Notes: generated by a model from the sequence alone, not told the origin. Shown: positions 39,649 to 49,711, counted from the stretch's first letter. The stretch: 64,000 nucleotides of DNA from Archaeoglobus sp. JdFR-27 (GCA_002011235.1 MTMO01000055.1:1-64000); one strand, 5' to 3'. Made by a program: numbers and translations.

Positions 39649-40677
39649 ATGAGGTTTGAAGAGAGAACCAAAATCGCCTTAAAACTCTCGTTACTCTCAG
39701 CGTTCATAGGAGAAGTCGTCAGCGGTTCATCACCTCCTTTGGAGATAATAAACCCTTTCACATTCCTTTTTATTTGGGCATTTTATGGAAGTGGCGTTCT
39801 TCTGGTTAGAGAACTTTGGGTAAAGTGGGGAAAGAGTTTTACAAGTCTAATGCTCCTTGGAGTGGCTTATGGAATTGCTGAGGAAGGTTTAGCTGTTAAA
39901 TCGTTTTTCGATCCCAATTGGATGGATCTTGGAAAATTAGCCGAGTATGGTAGATTTGCTGGAATGAACTTTGTTTGGGCCGTTTGGCTCTCAATCTTCC
40001 ATGCGGTTTTCAGCATCTCAATCCCGATCTTGCTGATCCAAATTTTGTATCCGGAATATCGTGATGAGGCTCTTCTATCTCCAAAATCATTGAAAAAGGT
40101 CTTTGGGATATTTCTGTTTGTTTCTCTCTTAATATTCGCATTTCTTAACCCATATTCTCCTCCTCCAATCCAGTACCTCCTAACACTCCTACTTTCAATC
40201 TATATCGTTAGGTTGGCATCCCGATTGAAGCCCTCTTGCTCCATCCCACCACCAAAGTTCGATTTTAAATCAAAGAACTTCCAATCGAGAAGGAATTTCC
40301 TCTACGGTTTATTATTCACATTTTCTATGTTCTTTCTTTTTTTCATAATTCCTGAAACTCCTGTTCCTCCAGCAATTCCATGTATTTTAGCAATTTACCT
40401 TTTCCTCAATCTTTACAGAAGATTAGAAAGAATAAATATAGAGTTCAATGCCAAACAGACATTCACCCTGATCTTGGGTCTACTCACCCCCTTTCTTCTC
40501 TTTTTTGATATTATACTCGAAATTAATGGTATTAGAGGAATGGCTGTTGTGGGAATTGCTACATTTATCATCCTGCTTACTACTTTAAAAAGGCTTAGCA
40601 GGTCTGAGTACAGTAGATCTGATAGTAATTCTGAAGATAGTAACTCTGAAAACAAGTCAACAAAAAGATTAGGTTAG
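39649..40677 (+). CDS. Hypothetical multi-pass membrane protein
   Basis: 342 aa, multiple hydrophobic segments, Ser/Asn-rich polar C-terminus. Confidence 0.75.
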   Translation: MRFEERTKIALKLSLLSAFIGEVVSGSSPPLEIINPFTFLFIWAFYGSGVLLVRELWVKWGKSFTSLMLLGVAYGIAEEGLAVKSFFDPNWMDLGKLAEYGRFAGMNFVWAVWLSIFHAVFSISIPILLIQILYPEYRDEALLSPKSLKKVFGIFLFVSLLIFAFLNPYSPPPIQYLLTLLLSIYIVRLASRLKPSCSIPPPKFDFKSKNFQSRRNFLYGLLFTFSMFFLFFIIPETPVPPAIPCILAIYLFLNLYRRLERINIEFNAKQTFTLILGLLTPFLLFFDIILEINGIRGMAVVGIATFIILLTTLKRLSRSEYSRSDSNSEDSNSENKSTKRLG

Positions 40678-40805
40678 AAATGAGAAATTTATAATAAGTC
40701 CAATAACTATTTTGAATTCATGGGAAAATAATTTAGGAATTTTTAAGAAACCAAAAGAAAACTTTTGACCAAAAGGAACTTATAATTTTAAAGCAAATAA
40801 CAAAT

Positions 40806-42251
40806 ATGGCCAGTGAGTATCTGGACTACCTTTTCGAGGATGTCATAGTCACCGAATCTAATGCCCCCAGATTCGTCCTCGATGGTGTAGAGGTAGACAT
40901 CTGGAATGGAGATCTTTCCCATTATCATTCTTTAAGTGTCGCTGATTATATTAGAGAAGGTCTTCTAAGATTTGAAAAAAAGGGGATCGATCCTTTTCCA
41001 GAAATAATTGGAAAGAAACCTGAGAAGGAAATGCTTAAAAATGCTCTTATGAGTGGTTCAAACATTCTTTTTAAAGGAATGAAAGGCTACGGGAAAACCA
41101 CTTTCTCAAAAAGCATAGCTAAGCTTCTACCTGAAAGGATTTTAGCCATTAAGGGCTGCAAGATAAATGATGACCCCACAAGGCCGGTTTGCTTTTCGTG
41201 CAAGAAGGCCGTTATGGAGGAAGAGAAAGTAGAGCTTACCTGGGTCGGCAGGAAATGGGTGAGGATTCTTGGCGATCCAATGATGACCACCAGGCAGCTG
41301 ATAGGTGGCCTTAGTATCCAAAAAATAAGAGAAGGTTATGATATCGATTCTCCAGAGGTTTTCACTCCTGGCAGAATACTGAAGGCTCACAGGGGTATTG
41401 CTTACGTTGACGAGCTTGGAGCGATTCCATCGGCAATGCAAACTCTTCTCCATGAATTGCTTGAAGAAAAGCAGATTACCACTCCTGAAGGCGATATAAT
41501 TCCGCTCAGAATAGATACGATTTTCATATCTTCCACAAATCCCGCAAACTATCGGGGAACTTCTGACATAAAGGAGCCGCTCCTTGACAGAATGGAAGAA
41601 ATATTTATTGGGCCGCCAGATACTCTTGAGGAGGAGATTTTGATCGGATTACGGAATATGAGGTTAAAGGAGGGGCCAGTCTTACCAGATTGGCACCTTA
41701 GAATCCTGGCAAGAACCGTAAGGCTTGCTAGAATGAATAATGGGGGCAAAGTTGCCAGCCGTATAGAGGTTGAGCCGTCTTGCAGGGCAACGATAAAGCT
41801 TTTCGATCATGTAAAAGCTTCAGCCATGAGAGCGGGGAGAGATGTTGTACTTTTCGCCGATTACGGGGAGAATTATGAGAATGTTAAACTTGGATTGAGA
41901 AGTAGGCTCGAACTTGACTATGAAGATGTGTCAAAGGATGAGGTTATTTCCGCCCTCGTAGAGGATGCGATAAATCGAACATCAATGGAGATCTATTCCC
42001 GCATTCCAAGGGATGATTTTGGGGAAATTATTGAAGAAATATCTAGTTTGGGTGTTATCGATATCGAGAGGGCCGAATTTTCAGACAAAACCTATCTATC
42101 ATCTTTCATTAACAACCTATGCTCATCTACACTAGAATTTAACTCTGCATTAGAGATTCTTCTCGAGGCCCTTAGAAGGTGTACTGGGGTAATTTCCAAA
42201 ATTGAGTGTGGAAAGTATGAATATGCTGGAAAGGGAGCCATCAAAGATTGA
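40806..42251 (+). CDS. AAA+ ATPase, magnesium chelatase ChlI-like
   Basis: Walker A GMKGYGKTTFSK; GIAYVDELGAIPSAMQTLLHELLEEKQITTPEG. Confidence 0.88.
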   Translation: MASEYLDYLFEDVIVTESNAPRFVLDGVEVDIWNGDLSHYHSLSVADYIREGLLRFEKKGIDPFPEIIGKKPEKEMLKNALMSGSNILFKGMKGYGKTTFSKSIAKLLPERILAIKGCKINDDPTRPVCFSCKKAVMEEEKVELTWVGRKWVRILGDPMMTTRQLIGGLSIQKIREGYDIDSPEVFTPGRILKAHRGIAYVDELGAIPSAMQTLLHELLEEKQITTPEGDIIPLRIDTIFISSTNPANYRGTSDIKEPLLDRMEEIFIGPPDTLEEEILIGLRNMRLKEGPVLPDWHLRILARTVRLARMNNGGKVASRIEVEPSCRATIKLFDHVKASAMRAGRDVVLFADYGENYENVKLGLRSRLELDYEDVSKDEVISALVEDAINRTSMEIYSRIPRDDFGEIIEEISSLGVIDIERAEFSDKTYLSSFINNLCSSTLEFNSALEILLEALRRCTGVISKIECGKYEYAGKGAIKD

Positions 42252-43467
42252 AAAGCCCGAATGTGGGCTTTGTAAGGAAGATGAAGAATTAAGCAGCGAA
42301 CTCGTTTCGGAGTTGCTCTATTCTTTCTTTAATCCATATTCCAAAAAAGAAGGAAATATAAGCTCGAAAGATTACATCAAACAGAATCTTGAAAATGGCG
42401 AATCCTTAGAGAACTTCGAAACCTTAGATATGATTTTAAAGGATTTAATAGCTAATTTCGGGTACTCGAATTCTTCATGGATTGAGAGGGTCGATGAGTT
42501 TAGAAAAGCGAAACAGAAGGCATGGGAACAAATAAAAAAGGAATTGATGGAAGGTTTGATTACGCAGGAAGATCTCAGTCCGAATGATTTAATAGAGAAC
42601 CTTGGAGAGGAAATCCTTGAGGATCTGATGAAAGAAGGCTATATCGAGGGCTATGAGAGGCGAAGATACAGGAAAATGATACTTTTCAGCAAACAGGCCG
42701 AAAAAATGGTCGGTGAGAAGATTATCCAGCTTGCAGTAGAGGAGTTGCCAGTCAAAAATCCAGGAGAGGAGGAGACTCCCAAAAAGAGTGTTTCCGTATT
42801 CTCAAGTTATTTCCTTACGGATTACGACCCATTTACCCATGTATTTGATAACATCGATTTGTCGGAAACACTTTTGAATTGCGCATTGAAAGACGACTTT
42901 TCTTTTGATGAGAAAAACATTATCGCAAGGGAACCTAAGCATCTCGAAAAAATAATCTACATAATGCTAATCGATGTTAGCGACTCAATGAGAGGGAAAA
43001 AATTCATTGGAGCAATAGAATCTGCAATAGGGCTAAGAGAGGCAATAAAAAGGCGAGATTCTAAAGAACTTAAGGTTATAGCCTTCAACCACAGAGCAAG
43101 AGAGGTTGATAGAGGAGAGATCCTCAATCTATATCCACAGGGGAGAACAGACATCGGTCTCGCTTTAAAAAAAGCAAGGGAAAGTATAAAGAAATCTGAC
43201 GGAACCGGCATAGTATTCCTTATCACAGACGGAGAACCAACCTCGAGCTTCAATCCCTACATCTCTCCTGGAAAATGTGCTGTGAGAGAGGCAAAACTTC
43301 TCAGAAATGTCGACGCAAGGCTCTCGATTATAATGCTCGGAAGGGATGAGAGTTTCAGACGGCTTTGTGAGCATATGGCAAAAGCTTGTGGTAGATCGAG
43401 GATATTCTATTTTTCAGATCCCCTCAACTTGAAAAACTACTTTATAAAGAGTTTTATGAGGGGTTAG
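42202..43467 (+). CDS. vWA domain protein (ChlD/CoxE-like)
   Basis: MIDAS LIDVSDSMRGKKFIGAIESA; TDIGLALKKARESI...FLITDGEPTS; overlaps the upstream AAA+ gene. Confidence 0.88.
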   Translation: MSVESMNMLEREPSKIEKPECGLCKEDEELSSELVSELLYSFFNPYSKKEGNISSKDYIKQNLENGESLENFETLDMILKDLIANFGYSNSSWIERVDEFRKAKQKAWEQIKKELMEGLITQEDLSPNDLIENLGEEILEDLMKEGYIEGYERRRYRKMILFSKQAEKMVGEKIIQLAVEELPVKNPGEEETPKKSVSVFSSYFLTDYDPFTHVFDNIDLSETLLNCALKDDFSFDEKNIIAREPKHLEKIIYIMLIDVSDSMRGKKFIGAIESAIGLREAIKRRDSKELKVIAFNHRAREVDRGEILNLYPQGRTDIGLALKKARESIKKSDGTGIVFLITDGEPTSSFNPYISPGKCAVREAKLLRNVDARLSIIMLGRDESFRRLCEHMAKACGRSRIFYFSDPLNLKNYFIKSFMRG

Positions 43468-43497
43468 TCGTAGATTCAGCGATAAATAACTCAGCTA

Positions 43498-44436
43498 TCA
43501 ATCGTAATGCTCTGGTGAGACAATTATCTCCTCTTCAGTTGGAAGTCTAAAACCAAACCTCTCTTTTATAACGAGATACGCCATCTCTGGCGGTATTGCA
43601 CCTATTTCAGTTATTATCAAGTCTATATATCTTCTAGGAGTTATGTCAAAGGCTGGGTTTCTCACCCTAATCCCTGCAGAAAGCAAGTCCTCTGGAGCCA
43701 CCTCCCTCGGTGATCTTTCCTCTATAACCACTGTCTCGCCGGCGAGGGTTTTCGGACTGAACTTGTAGGTTTCCGCTGCAACCATGAATGGAACCTTAAA
43801 TTCATTAGCGCACAAAGCTATTTGAGATGTGCCTATCTTGTTTATCAGCGCACCGTTAACCGTTATGGCATCCGCTCCAACAATAACATAATCCATTTCC
43901 CTCATGAAATATCGAACGGCTGAATCTACTATGAGCGTTACGGGAATTCCTTCGCTCTTTAATTCCCTGACGGTTATGTGGCCTTGATATCTTGGCCTTG
44001 ACTCGGTTGCAAAAACCTCAATGTCTTTCCCAGCCTCATGAGCTTCCTTAATGATCGAAAGCGCAGCAGAGGAATTACAATGGGTTAAAATTGTTGCAGA
44101 TTGCTTTATCCTCCTAACTCCAATTTTCCCAATCTCTCTTCTAGCAGAATCTACCCAATTGATGAATTCCAATGCTCTTTTAATCAAATCTTCTCTTTTT
44201 TCCTCAACAGTCCTGCCAGAGTACTGCATAACATAATTTATGGCGTTATAGAGACTTACAGCTGTTGGCCTGGTGTTAAGGAGCATATCTGCTGCTTCCT
44301 TTATTTTAACATCAAAATCATCGTCGATTTTCTGGGCAAATTTCAACAGAGATTCAGCAGCAAATCGAGCAATTTTTGCCGCTCCTCTAACTTCCATGTT
44401 GATTATTTTTCTTGCAGCCTCCTCTATCATTTCCAT
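43498..44436 (-). CDS. Ribose-1,5-bisphosphate isomerase (e2b2, eIF2B-like)
   Basis: NTRPTAVSLYNAINYVM; DYVIVGADAITVNGALINKIGTSQIALCANEFKVPFMVAAETYKF. Confidence 0.9.
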   Translation of the reverse strand: MEMIEEAARKIINMEVRGAAKIARFAAESLLKFAQKIDDDFDVKIKEAADMLLNTRPTAVSLYNAINYVMQYSGRTVEEKREDLIKRALEFINWVDSARREIGKIGVRRIKQSATILTHCNSSAALSIIKEAHEAGKDIEVFATESRPRYQGHITVRELKSEGIPVTLIVDSAVRYFMREMDYVIVGADAITVNGALINKIGTSQIALCANEFKVPFMVAAETYKFSPKTLAGETVVIEERSPREVAPEDLLSAGIRVRNPAFDITPRRYIDLIITEIGAIPPEMAYLVIKERFGFRLPTEEEIIVSPEHYD

Positions 44437-44438
44437 TA

Positions 44439-45212
44439 TTATCCCTCCTTGGCAAGCATGGCCGCTCCCTTGGCCACTGCAAGTTCATCGTTTATACTAA
44501 CGATTTTCGGATTGAATTCCGGCATAAGATAGTTTCCAACTTCTTTTTTGACCCTTGCAATATCAAGTCTACTTCCAATTCTCCCACCAATGATTACAGC
44601 TTCAAAATCCATGAGCATGACTGCAAAACCAATAACCCTGCAGAACTCCTTGAATCCTTTTATTTCATAAACCTTGCTCTCATCAAGCTTAAACAATTCT
44701 TTGGCTTCCTTACCTGTTTCCTTTTTTATTGCCCAGCCGCCGAAATACGCTTCAAGATGGTCTTTTCCTCCGCAAACACATTTCCTTCCTGAGCTTCCAA
44801 CGACTACATGCCCTATTTCACTCGCCAAACCTCTTCCTCTATAGATCTTCCCACCTATTACAATCCCTGATCCAATTCCCGTTCCAACAGTGATGCCAAG
44901 CATATTCTCGAAACCCAATTTTTTTGAGGTATAAAAGGCAAAGCAGTTTGCATCGTTCTCCATTAACCAATCAAATTTAGGCACCCTAGGAAGATTTGGA
45001 GCCTTTACGATTTTTCCATCCCTAATCCATGCCGCAACACCAACACAACTTCTTTCTATACCATATCTTCTTTCACAATCTTTTATGATCTCAGAAATTT
45101 CTGAAATTTTATCAGATGTTTTGAAAGATTGTAGGTGCCTGAACTCTCCAGAATCTTCAAGTAAAACGATATCTATGTTAGTCCCACCTATATCGATCCC
45201 GAGAAATGGCAT
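44439..45212 (-). CDS. ROK-family sugar kinase
   Basis: MPFLGIDIGGTNIDIVLLED; GITVGTGIGSGIVIGGKIYRG; CVCGGKDHLEAYFGGWAI. Confidence 0.92.
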   Translation of the reverse strand: MPFLGIDIGGTNIDIVLLEDSGEFRHLQSFKTSDKISEISEIIKDCERRYGIERSCVGVAAWIRDGKIVKAPNLPRVPKFDWLMENDANCFAFYTSKKLGFENMLGITVGTGIGSGIVIGGKIYRGRGLASEIGHVVVGSSGRKCVCGGKDHLEAYFGGWAIKKETGKEAKELFKLDESKVYEIKGFKEFCRVIGFAVMLMDFEAVIIGGRIGSRLDIARVKKEVGNYLMPEFNPKIVSINDELAVAKGAAMLAKEG

Positions 45213-45291
45213 GGGAAGAATAGCCTACAATGTTTTAAAACGTTAACTCTTCCAACGGAAAGAATATATCTTTGCTCGAGAAATTAGAATC

Positions 45292-45900
45292 ATGGTAAAA
45301 TTGCTCAGTTTTGAAGAAGGTGTTAAGGCTGTAAAACTCGCAAGAAGAGCAATAGAGAAATATTTAAACGATAAAATCGTGCTCAAAGAGAGATATGAGG
45401 GTGTTTTTTCTGAGAAGAGAGGCGTTTTCGTAACCCTGAGAAAAGACAAGAATTTAAGAGGTTGTATTGGCTTTCCATATCCCTACAAACGGCTCGATGA
45501 GGCCATAATTGACTCTGCAATAGCCGCAGCTACCGAAGATCCAAGATTTCCTCCTGTTAAACCTAAGGAGATGGATGAAATAACCGTTGAGGTTACCGTT
45601 CTCACACCTCCAGAAAAGATTGAGGCAAAACTTGAAGAGTTGCCTGAACATGTTGAGATAGGAAGGCATGGGCTAATTGTTAGAAGGGGGGCTTTTTCAG
45701 GTCTTCTCCTCCCCCAGGTTGCAATTGAGTACAACTTCGATGCAGAAGAATTTCTTTCCCAGACATGTATGAAAGCTGGACTACCTCCGGATTGCTGGTT
45801 GATGGAGGGGACGGAAGTGTACAAGTATGAAGGGCAGATCTTTGAGGAGAGGGAACCAAGAGGAGAGATAGTAGAGTTAGATGCTAAATCATACTGTTAA
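45292..45900 (+). CDS. AMMECR1 domain protein (TIGR00296-like)
   Basis: [45 protein letters not shown]. Confidence 0.93.
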   Translation: MVKLLSFEEGVKAVKLARRAIEKYLNDKIVLKERYEGVFSEKRGVFVTLRKDKNLRGCIGFPYPYKRLDEAIIDSAIAAATEDPRFPPVKPKEMDEITVEVTVLTPPEKIEAKLEELPEHVEIGRHGLIVRRGAFSGLLLPQVAIEYNFDAEEFLSQTCMKAGLPPDCWLMEGTEVYKYEGQIFEEREPRGEIVELDAKSYC

Positions 45901-46006
45901 AGGGAGGGAAGCAGATATGAGGAATTTTGGCGAGTTCTGGAAATTTTATGGCATAAAGAAAATTATAAATAATTTCCGCAATACTTCTCACAAACGGTGA
46001 TGCTCA

Positions 46007-46744
46007 ATGGTAGATGTAATTTTGAACGGAGAAATTTTGAAGATGGTCTCAAAAGCGATGGTGTCCCTTGTCAGCGAAGCAAGATTTCACTTCAAGGAGG
46101 AGGGTTTGCATTCAAGGGCAGTTGACCCAGCAAATGTCGCGATGGTTATAGTAGATGTCCCAACATCCTCTTTCGAATCCTATAATGTTGATGGTGAGTT
46201 CATTGCTGGGGTTGATGTAAACCGAATTTTCGATATCTCGAAATCGATAAAGAGTGACGAGATAGTTGAGCTTACCGTTGTTGATGAGACCTCTCTCGTA
46301 ATCAAATTCGGAAGTGTGAGGTATTCAGTCTCACTCATCGATCCCTCAGCGATCAGAAAGGAGCCAAGGGTTCCACAGATAGATCTTCCCGCAAAGATAG
46401 TCATGGATGCCGGAGAGTTCAGGAAGGCCATTATGGCGGCCGACAAAATAAGCGATCACGTTGTCTTCAGAACTAATAGCGAAGGATTCTTTATTGAGGC
46501 GGAGGGAGATGTCGACAAAATAACCTTCCACCTAACAGAGGCTGAACTCGCGGAATTCAATGGAATGGAAGCAAGGAGTATGTTTTCCCTTGAATACCTA
46601 AAAGAGTTCGTAAAAATCGCCTCTCCTGGAGATGTGTTAACGATAAGACTCGGAAACGATTATCCTGGAAGGATGCTTTTCGAAGTGGCTGCGGGGAAGG
46701 TTAAGGTAGAGTATATTCTTGCTCCAAGGATTGAGGCTGAATAA
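46007..46744 (+). CDS. pcn: DNA polymerase sliding clamp (PCNA)
   Basis: LVSEARFHFKEEGLHSRAVDPANVAMVIVDVP; C-terminal AGKVKVEYILAPRIE. Confidence 0.96.
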   Translation: MVDVILNGEILKMVSKAMVSLVSEARFHFKEEGLHSRAVDPANVAMVIVDVPTSSFESYNVDGEFIAGVDVNRIFDISKSIKSDEIVELTVVDETSLVIKFGSVRYSVSLIDPSAIRKEPRVPQIDLPAKIVMDAGEFRKAIMAADKISDHVVFRTNSEGFFIEAEGDVDKITFHLTEAELAEFNGMEARSMFSLEYLKEFVKIASPGDVLTIRLGNDYPGRMLFEVAAGKVKVEYILAPRIEAE

Positions 46745-46760
46745 AATTTCTTTCACCTTT

Positions 46761-47981
46761 ATGCCCGTTCTCACAGCAAAGAAGAAACCATATCTGCCTT
46801 TCTTTCCCTTAATAATAAAGTACCCTTTTCTCAAAATAACAGGGATGTTCTTAGAACACGAATTCGGTAGTATTGAAAACATGTTCAATGCTGCGAAAAG
46901 AAACTATGTTGTGGCTGAAGGGGTTGAAAGGGGTAAGAAGATTGTAAAATCGATTGTGGAAGGAACTGAAATTACGTTTAAAGACATAATTGAGGATTTT
47001 TCTTGTTTTGATTGTGAAATTGGGTGTTATAAAAAATGTGAGATTGGGTTTTTAAGTCACGAATGCTTTTCATGTAGCGAATGTTTTAGGAACTGTTCAT
47101 TTGAGTCGGAGACCGAATTTTACCTTAAAAGAAAGAAAGATGCGATTATTTCTGCGATAGGCTATCTATATTCACGGATTCTATCTTCTAACCTCGAAGA
47201 TTGGGTTTTAAGGAAGTATGCTGTTAAAGAATCAGAGAGGTACGCCAGAATTTTCTTTTCAGAAGGAATTGGCGTATTAAAGTTAATTTCCTCAGATCTT
47301 GGTGTAAAGGTAAGGTATTCTAAAGATTTTAAGGTTCATGTTTCCTCCTACCTAAAGGTTGCTGTTAAGATTAAAGCTCCTACTTGGAGATTGCTGAACA
47401 GGAGATTGAAGAGAGGTTACATACCCTTAAGCAAGAGAGATTTTTTAAGGGTTCTTGAGGAACATCTCAGGAATAAACTGTCTCAGAGAGAAGATTACAC
47501 CTCCATACTCAAATTTGACTTTATAAAAGAGGATATTGGGGAGTTTAAAGTTATTGCTGAGAGAAAAAGGGAAAAATTACCAAAAATCAGCTTTGAAAGA
47601 ATTGAGGTTTCAGATTTTCCACCTTGCATGCGAAAGATTCTTTCAGATCTTCAAGCGGGTGTGAATATCCCCCATACGGCAAGATTTGCCATAACATCCT
47701 TCCTCCTCAACCTCGGGATGGATATTAAGGAGATTATCGATCTTTATAAAACAGCTCCAGACTTCGATGAGGATAAAACGAGGTATCAGGTTGAGCATAT
47801 CGCTGGGGCAAAGGGAACCGAATACGAGACTCCTTCATGCGAAACTATGAAAACGTATCACAACTGCTTTTACGACGAGTCATGCAAAGGAATTTACCAC
47901 CCAATTCAGTATTACTCTGAAAAGATTAAGAAGAATAGAGGTTGGGTAAAAAGCAAGAAGGCAGAGAGACAAGGGAAGTGA
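46761..47981 (+). CDS. priL: DNA primase large subunit PriL with N-terminal cysteine-rich insertion
   Basis: C-terminal Fe-S pattern PPCMRKIL...HTARFAITSFLLNLGM...PSCETMKTYHNCFYDESCK; ATG at 46761 (MPVLTAKKKPYLPFFPLIIKYPFL) preferred. Confidence 0.9.
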   Translation: MPVLTAKKKPYLPFFPLIIKYPFLKITGMFLEHEFGSIENMFNAAKRNYVVAEGVERGKKIVKSIVEGTEITFKDIIEDFSCFDCEIGCYKKCEIGFLSHECFSCSECFRNCSFESETEFYLKRKKDAIISAIGYLYSRILSSNLEDWVLRKYAVKESERYARIFFSEGIGVLKLISSDLGVKVRYSKDFKVHVSSYLKVAVKIKAPTWRLLNRRLKRGYIPLSKRDFLRVLEEHLRNKLSQREDYTSILKFDFIKEDIGEFKVIAERKREKLPKISFERIEVSDFPPCMRKILSDLQAGVNIPHTARFAITSFLLNLGMDIKEIIDLYKTAPDFDEDKTRYQVEHIAGAKGTEYETPSCETMKTYHNCFYDESCKGIYHPIQYYSEKIKKNRGWVKSKKAERQGK

Positions 47982-49021
47982 AGGAGTTGAAGGTAGTAGA
48001 GGAGAGACTAAAGGGAAATGAGGGAGAGATCAAGCTGATTCCAGAAAATCTGGATGATATTTGGCATTTGAGACATATAATCGAACCTGGAGACGTTGTG
48101 TTTGCCCTCACAAAGAGGATAAGCGAGAGCAGCGATAAGTTAAGGAGTGACAAGGAAAAGATCACTGTTAGGCTTGGAATCAGGGTTGAGAAAGTTGAAT
48201 TCCATAGATTTGCGAATAGGCTAAGGGTTTCAGGATTGATAGTTGCAGGAGTTGAGGATTCTGGACATCACACATTGAACATCTCCGTTGGGACAGAGGT
48301 TAGTGTCATAAAGGAGTGTTGGAAGGATGAGCAGCTTGATAGAATTAAGAGGGCGATAGAGGCATCAAAGAGGCCTGAAGTTGTTATCGTGGTGATAGAA
48401 GAGGGTGAGGCAACCATAGGGGTTTTGAGGGAGTGGGGAGTTGAGGAGGTTGCAAGCATAACGAGAAGCTATGGAAAGGGGATGGGAGATTACCGAAAAG
48501 AGTTTTTTGGAGAGATCTTATCCACCTTAAAAAACCTTGATTTTAGATATGCAGTTATTGCTGGCCCTGGGTTTACAAAGGAGGATTTCATAAAGTTCGT
48601 GAGAGAAAGAGAAGCTGAGCTGTCAAAGAAGCTGATTAAAGCGGATGTGTCCTCTACGGGCAGACGAGGGTTTGTTGAAGTTTTGAGGAGAGGGGTTGTA
48701 ACTAGGATTGTCGGGGAGCTAAGACTTGCTGAAGAGGCAGAATACATCGAGAGGCTTCTCGGCGAGATAGCAAAGAATGGCAACGTAGCTTATGGACTGA
48801 ATGAGGTTGAGAAAGCACTGAATTATGGAGCAATAGATGTGTTGCTAATAACGGATGAGTTTTTGATGGAAGAAAGAGAGAAATGGGATGTAGACTCTTT
48901 ACTTGAAGATGTTGAAAAAGGGAACGGGAAAGTTGTAATAATGAGCTCAGAATTCGAGCCAGGAAGACAGTTAAACTCTTTGGGTGGTATTGCAGCCCTC
49001 TTAAGATTTCCCATAGCCTAA
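47978..49021 (+). CDS. pelA: mRNA surveillance protein Pelota
   Basis: IPENLDDIWHLRHIIEPGDVVFALTKR; AGPGFTKEDF; LNSLGGIAALLRFPI; GTG start at 47978 preferred over the ORF-track start. Confidence 0.95.
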   Translation: MKELKVVEERLKGNEGEIKLIPENLDDIWHLRHIIEPGDVVFALTKRISESSDKLRSDKEKITVRLGIRVEKVEFHRFANRLRVSGLIVAGVEDSGHHTLNISVGTEVSVIKECWKDEQLDRIKRAIEASKRPEVVIVVIEEGEATIGVLREWGVEEVASITRSYGKGMGDYRKEFFGEILSTLKNLDFRYAVIAGPGFTKEDFIKFVREREAELSKKLIKADVSSTGRRGFVEVLRRGVVTRIVGELRLAEEAEYIERLLGEIAKNGNVAYGLNEVEKALNYGAIDVLLITDEFLMEEREKWDVDSLLEDVEKGNGKVVIMSSEFEPGRQLNSLGGIAALLRFPIA

Positions 49022-49044
49022 GGGATGGTATCTTATGCCATCCC
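49022..49044. terminator. Hairpin immediately after the pelA stop in a convergent intergenic region
   Basis: GGGATGG-TATCTTATG-CCATCCC, 7-bp perfect arms. Confidence 0.35.
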
Positions 49045-49073
49045 AAGATTAAACTTAATACCTTAATACCTTA

Positions 49074-49700
49074 TTACCTTATTACGCTTTTTCCACCACA
49101 AACAACGTAGCTTCCAGCTTTAATTCCGTAATACTTGTTCTTCTCTTTCAAAGGAATTAAGATTTCATTTTCAGCATCTTCAATCCCCTTTATTCTTCTT
49201 ACCGAAGTAATGCTGAAATTTTTCAACTTCACCGCAAGTATTTCGCCATCTTCAGTTTCCTCACAATCTTTGTCATACAGAATGACTTCCATCAGATTAT
49301 AGCAGCCGTTCTCCTTTTCTACAAAAATTTCCCCATACAAAAGTTCTTGCAGAATTGAACTGAAAAAATACCAGTCCTCTTCGACGAGTCTCTGCCTTGG
49401 AAATCTGCTTAAAGCGATGATAACATCCTCTGCAAATTTCTTATCATGTATCAACCAGCAATCCATGCAACTCCAAACGAATTTGCCTTCAGATGTAAGC
49501 TTAATTTCACCACTCATGTTGTAGTTAAGGCAAGGGTAGAAGGGGCAGTAGCAGAAGGTGCAATCCTGGCCGGAGAAATGGCAAGGATAGTACTTGCATT
49601 CAAAAGATGGGCCATATACACCTTCAAAAGCTGAAAAGAGATCTATGAGGGTTTTTTCCCTGAGGCTTTCTATTTCACCTACTTCTCCCCTTTCATCCAT
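49074..49700 (-). CDS. Cysteine-rich small domain protein
   Basis: YGPSFECKYYPCHFSGQDCTFCYCPFYPCLNY...WSCMDCWLIHDKKFAEDVI. Confidence 0.85.
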   Translation of the reverse strand: MDERGEVGEIESLREKTLIDLFSAFEGVYGPSFECKYYPCHFSGQDCTFCYCPFYPCLNYNMSGEIKLTSEGKFVWSCMDCWLIHDKKFAEDVIIALSRFPRQRLVEEDWYFFSSILQELLYGEIFVEKENGCYNLMEVILYDKDCEETEDGEILAVKLKNFSITSVRRIKGIEDAENEILIPLKEKNKYYGIKAGSYVVCGGKSVIR

Positions 49701-49711
49701 TTTTCATCCCC

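Noticed and set aside
45917-46000. 27-aa ORF MRNFGEFWKFYGIKKIINNFRNTSHKR upstream of pcn
   Set aside because: Overlaps the probable promoter TATA region of pcn; too short to support.
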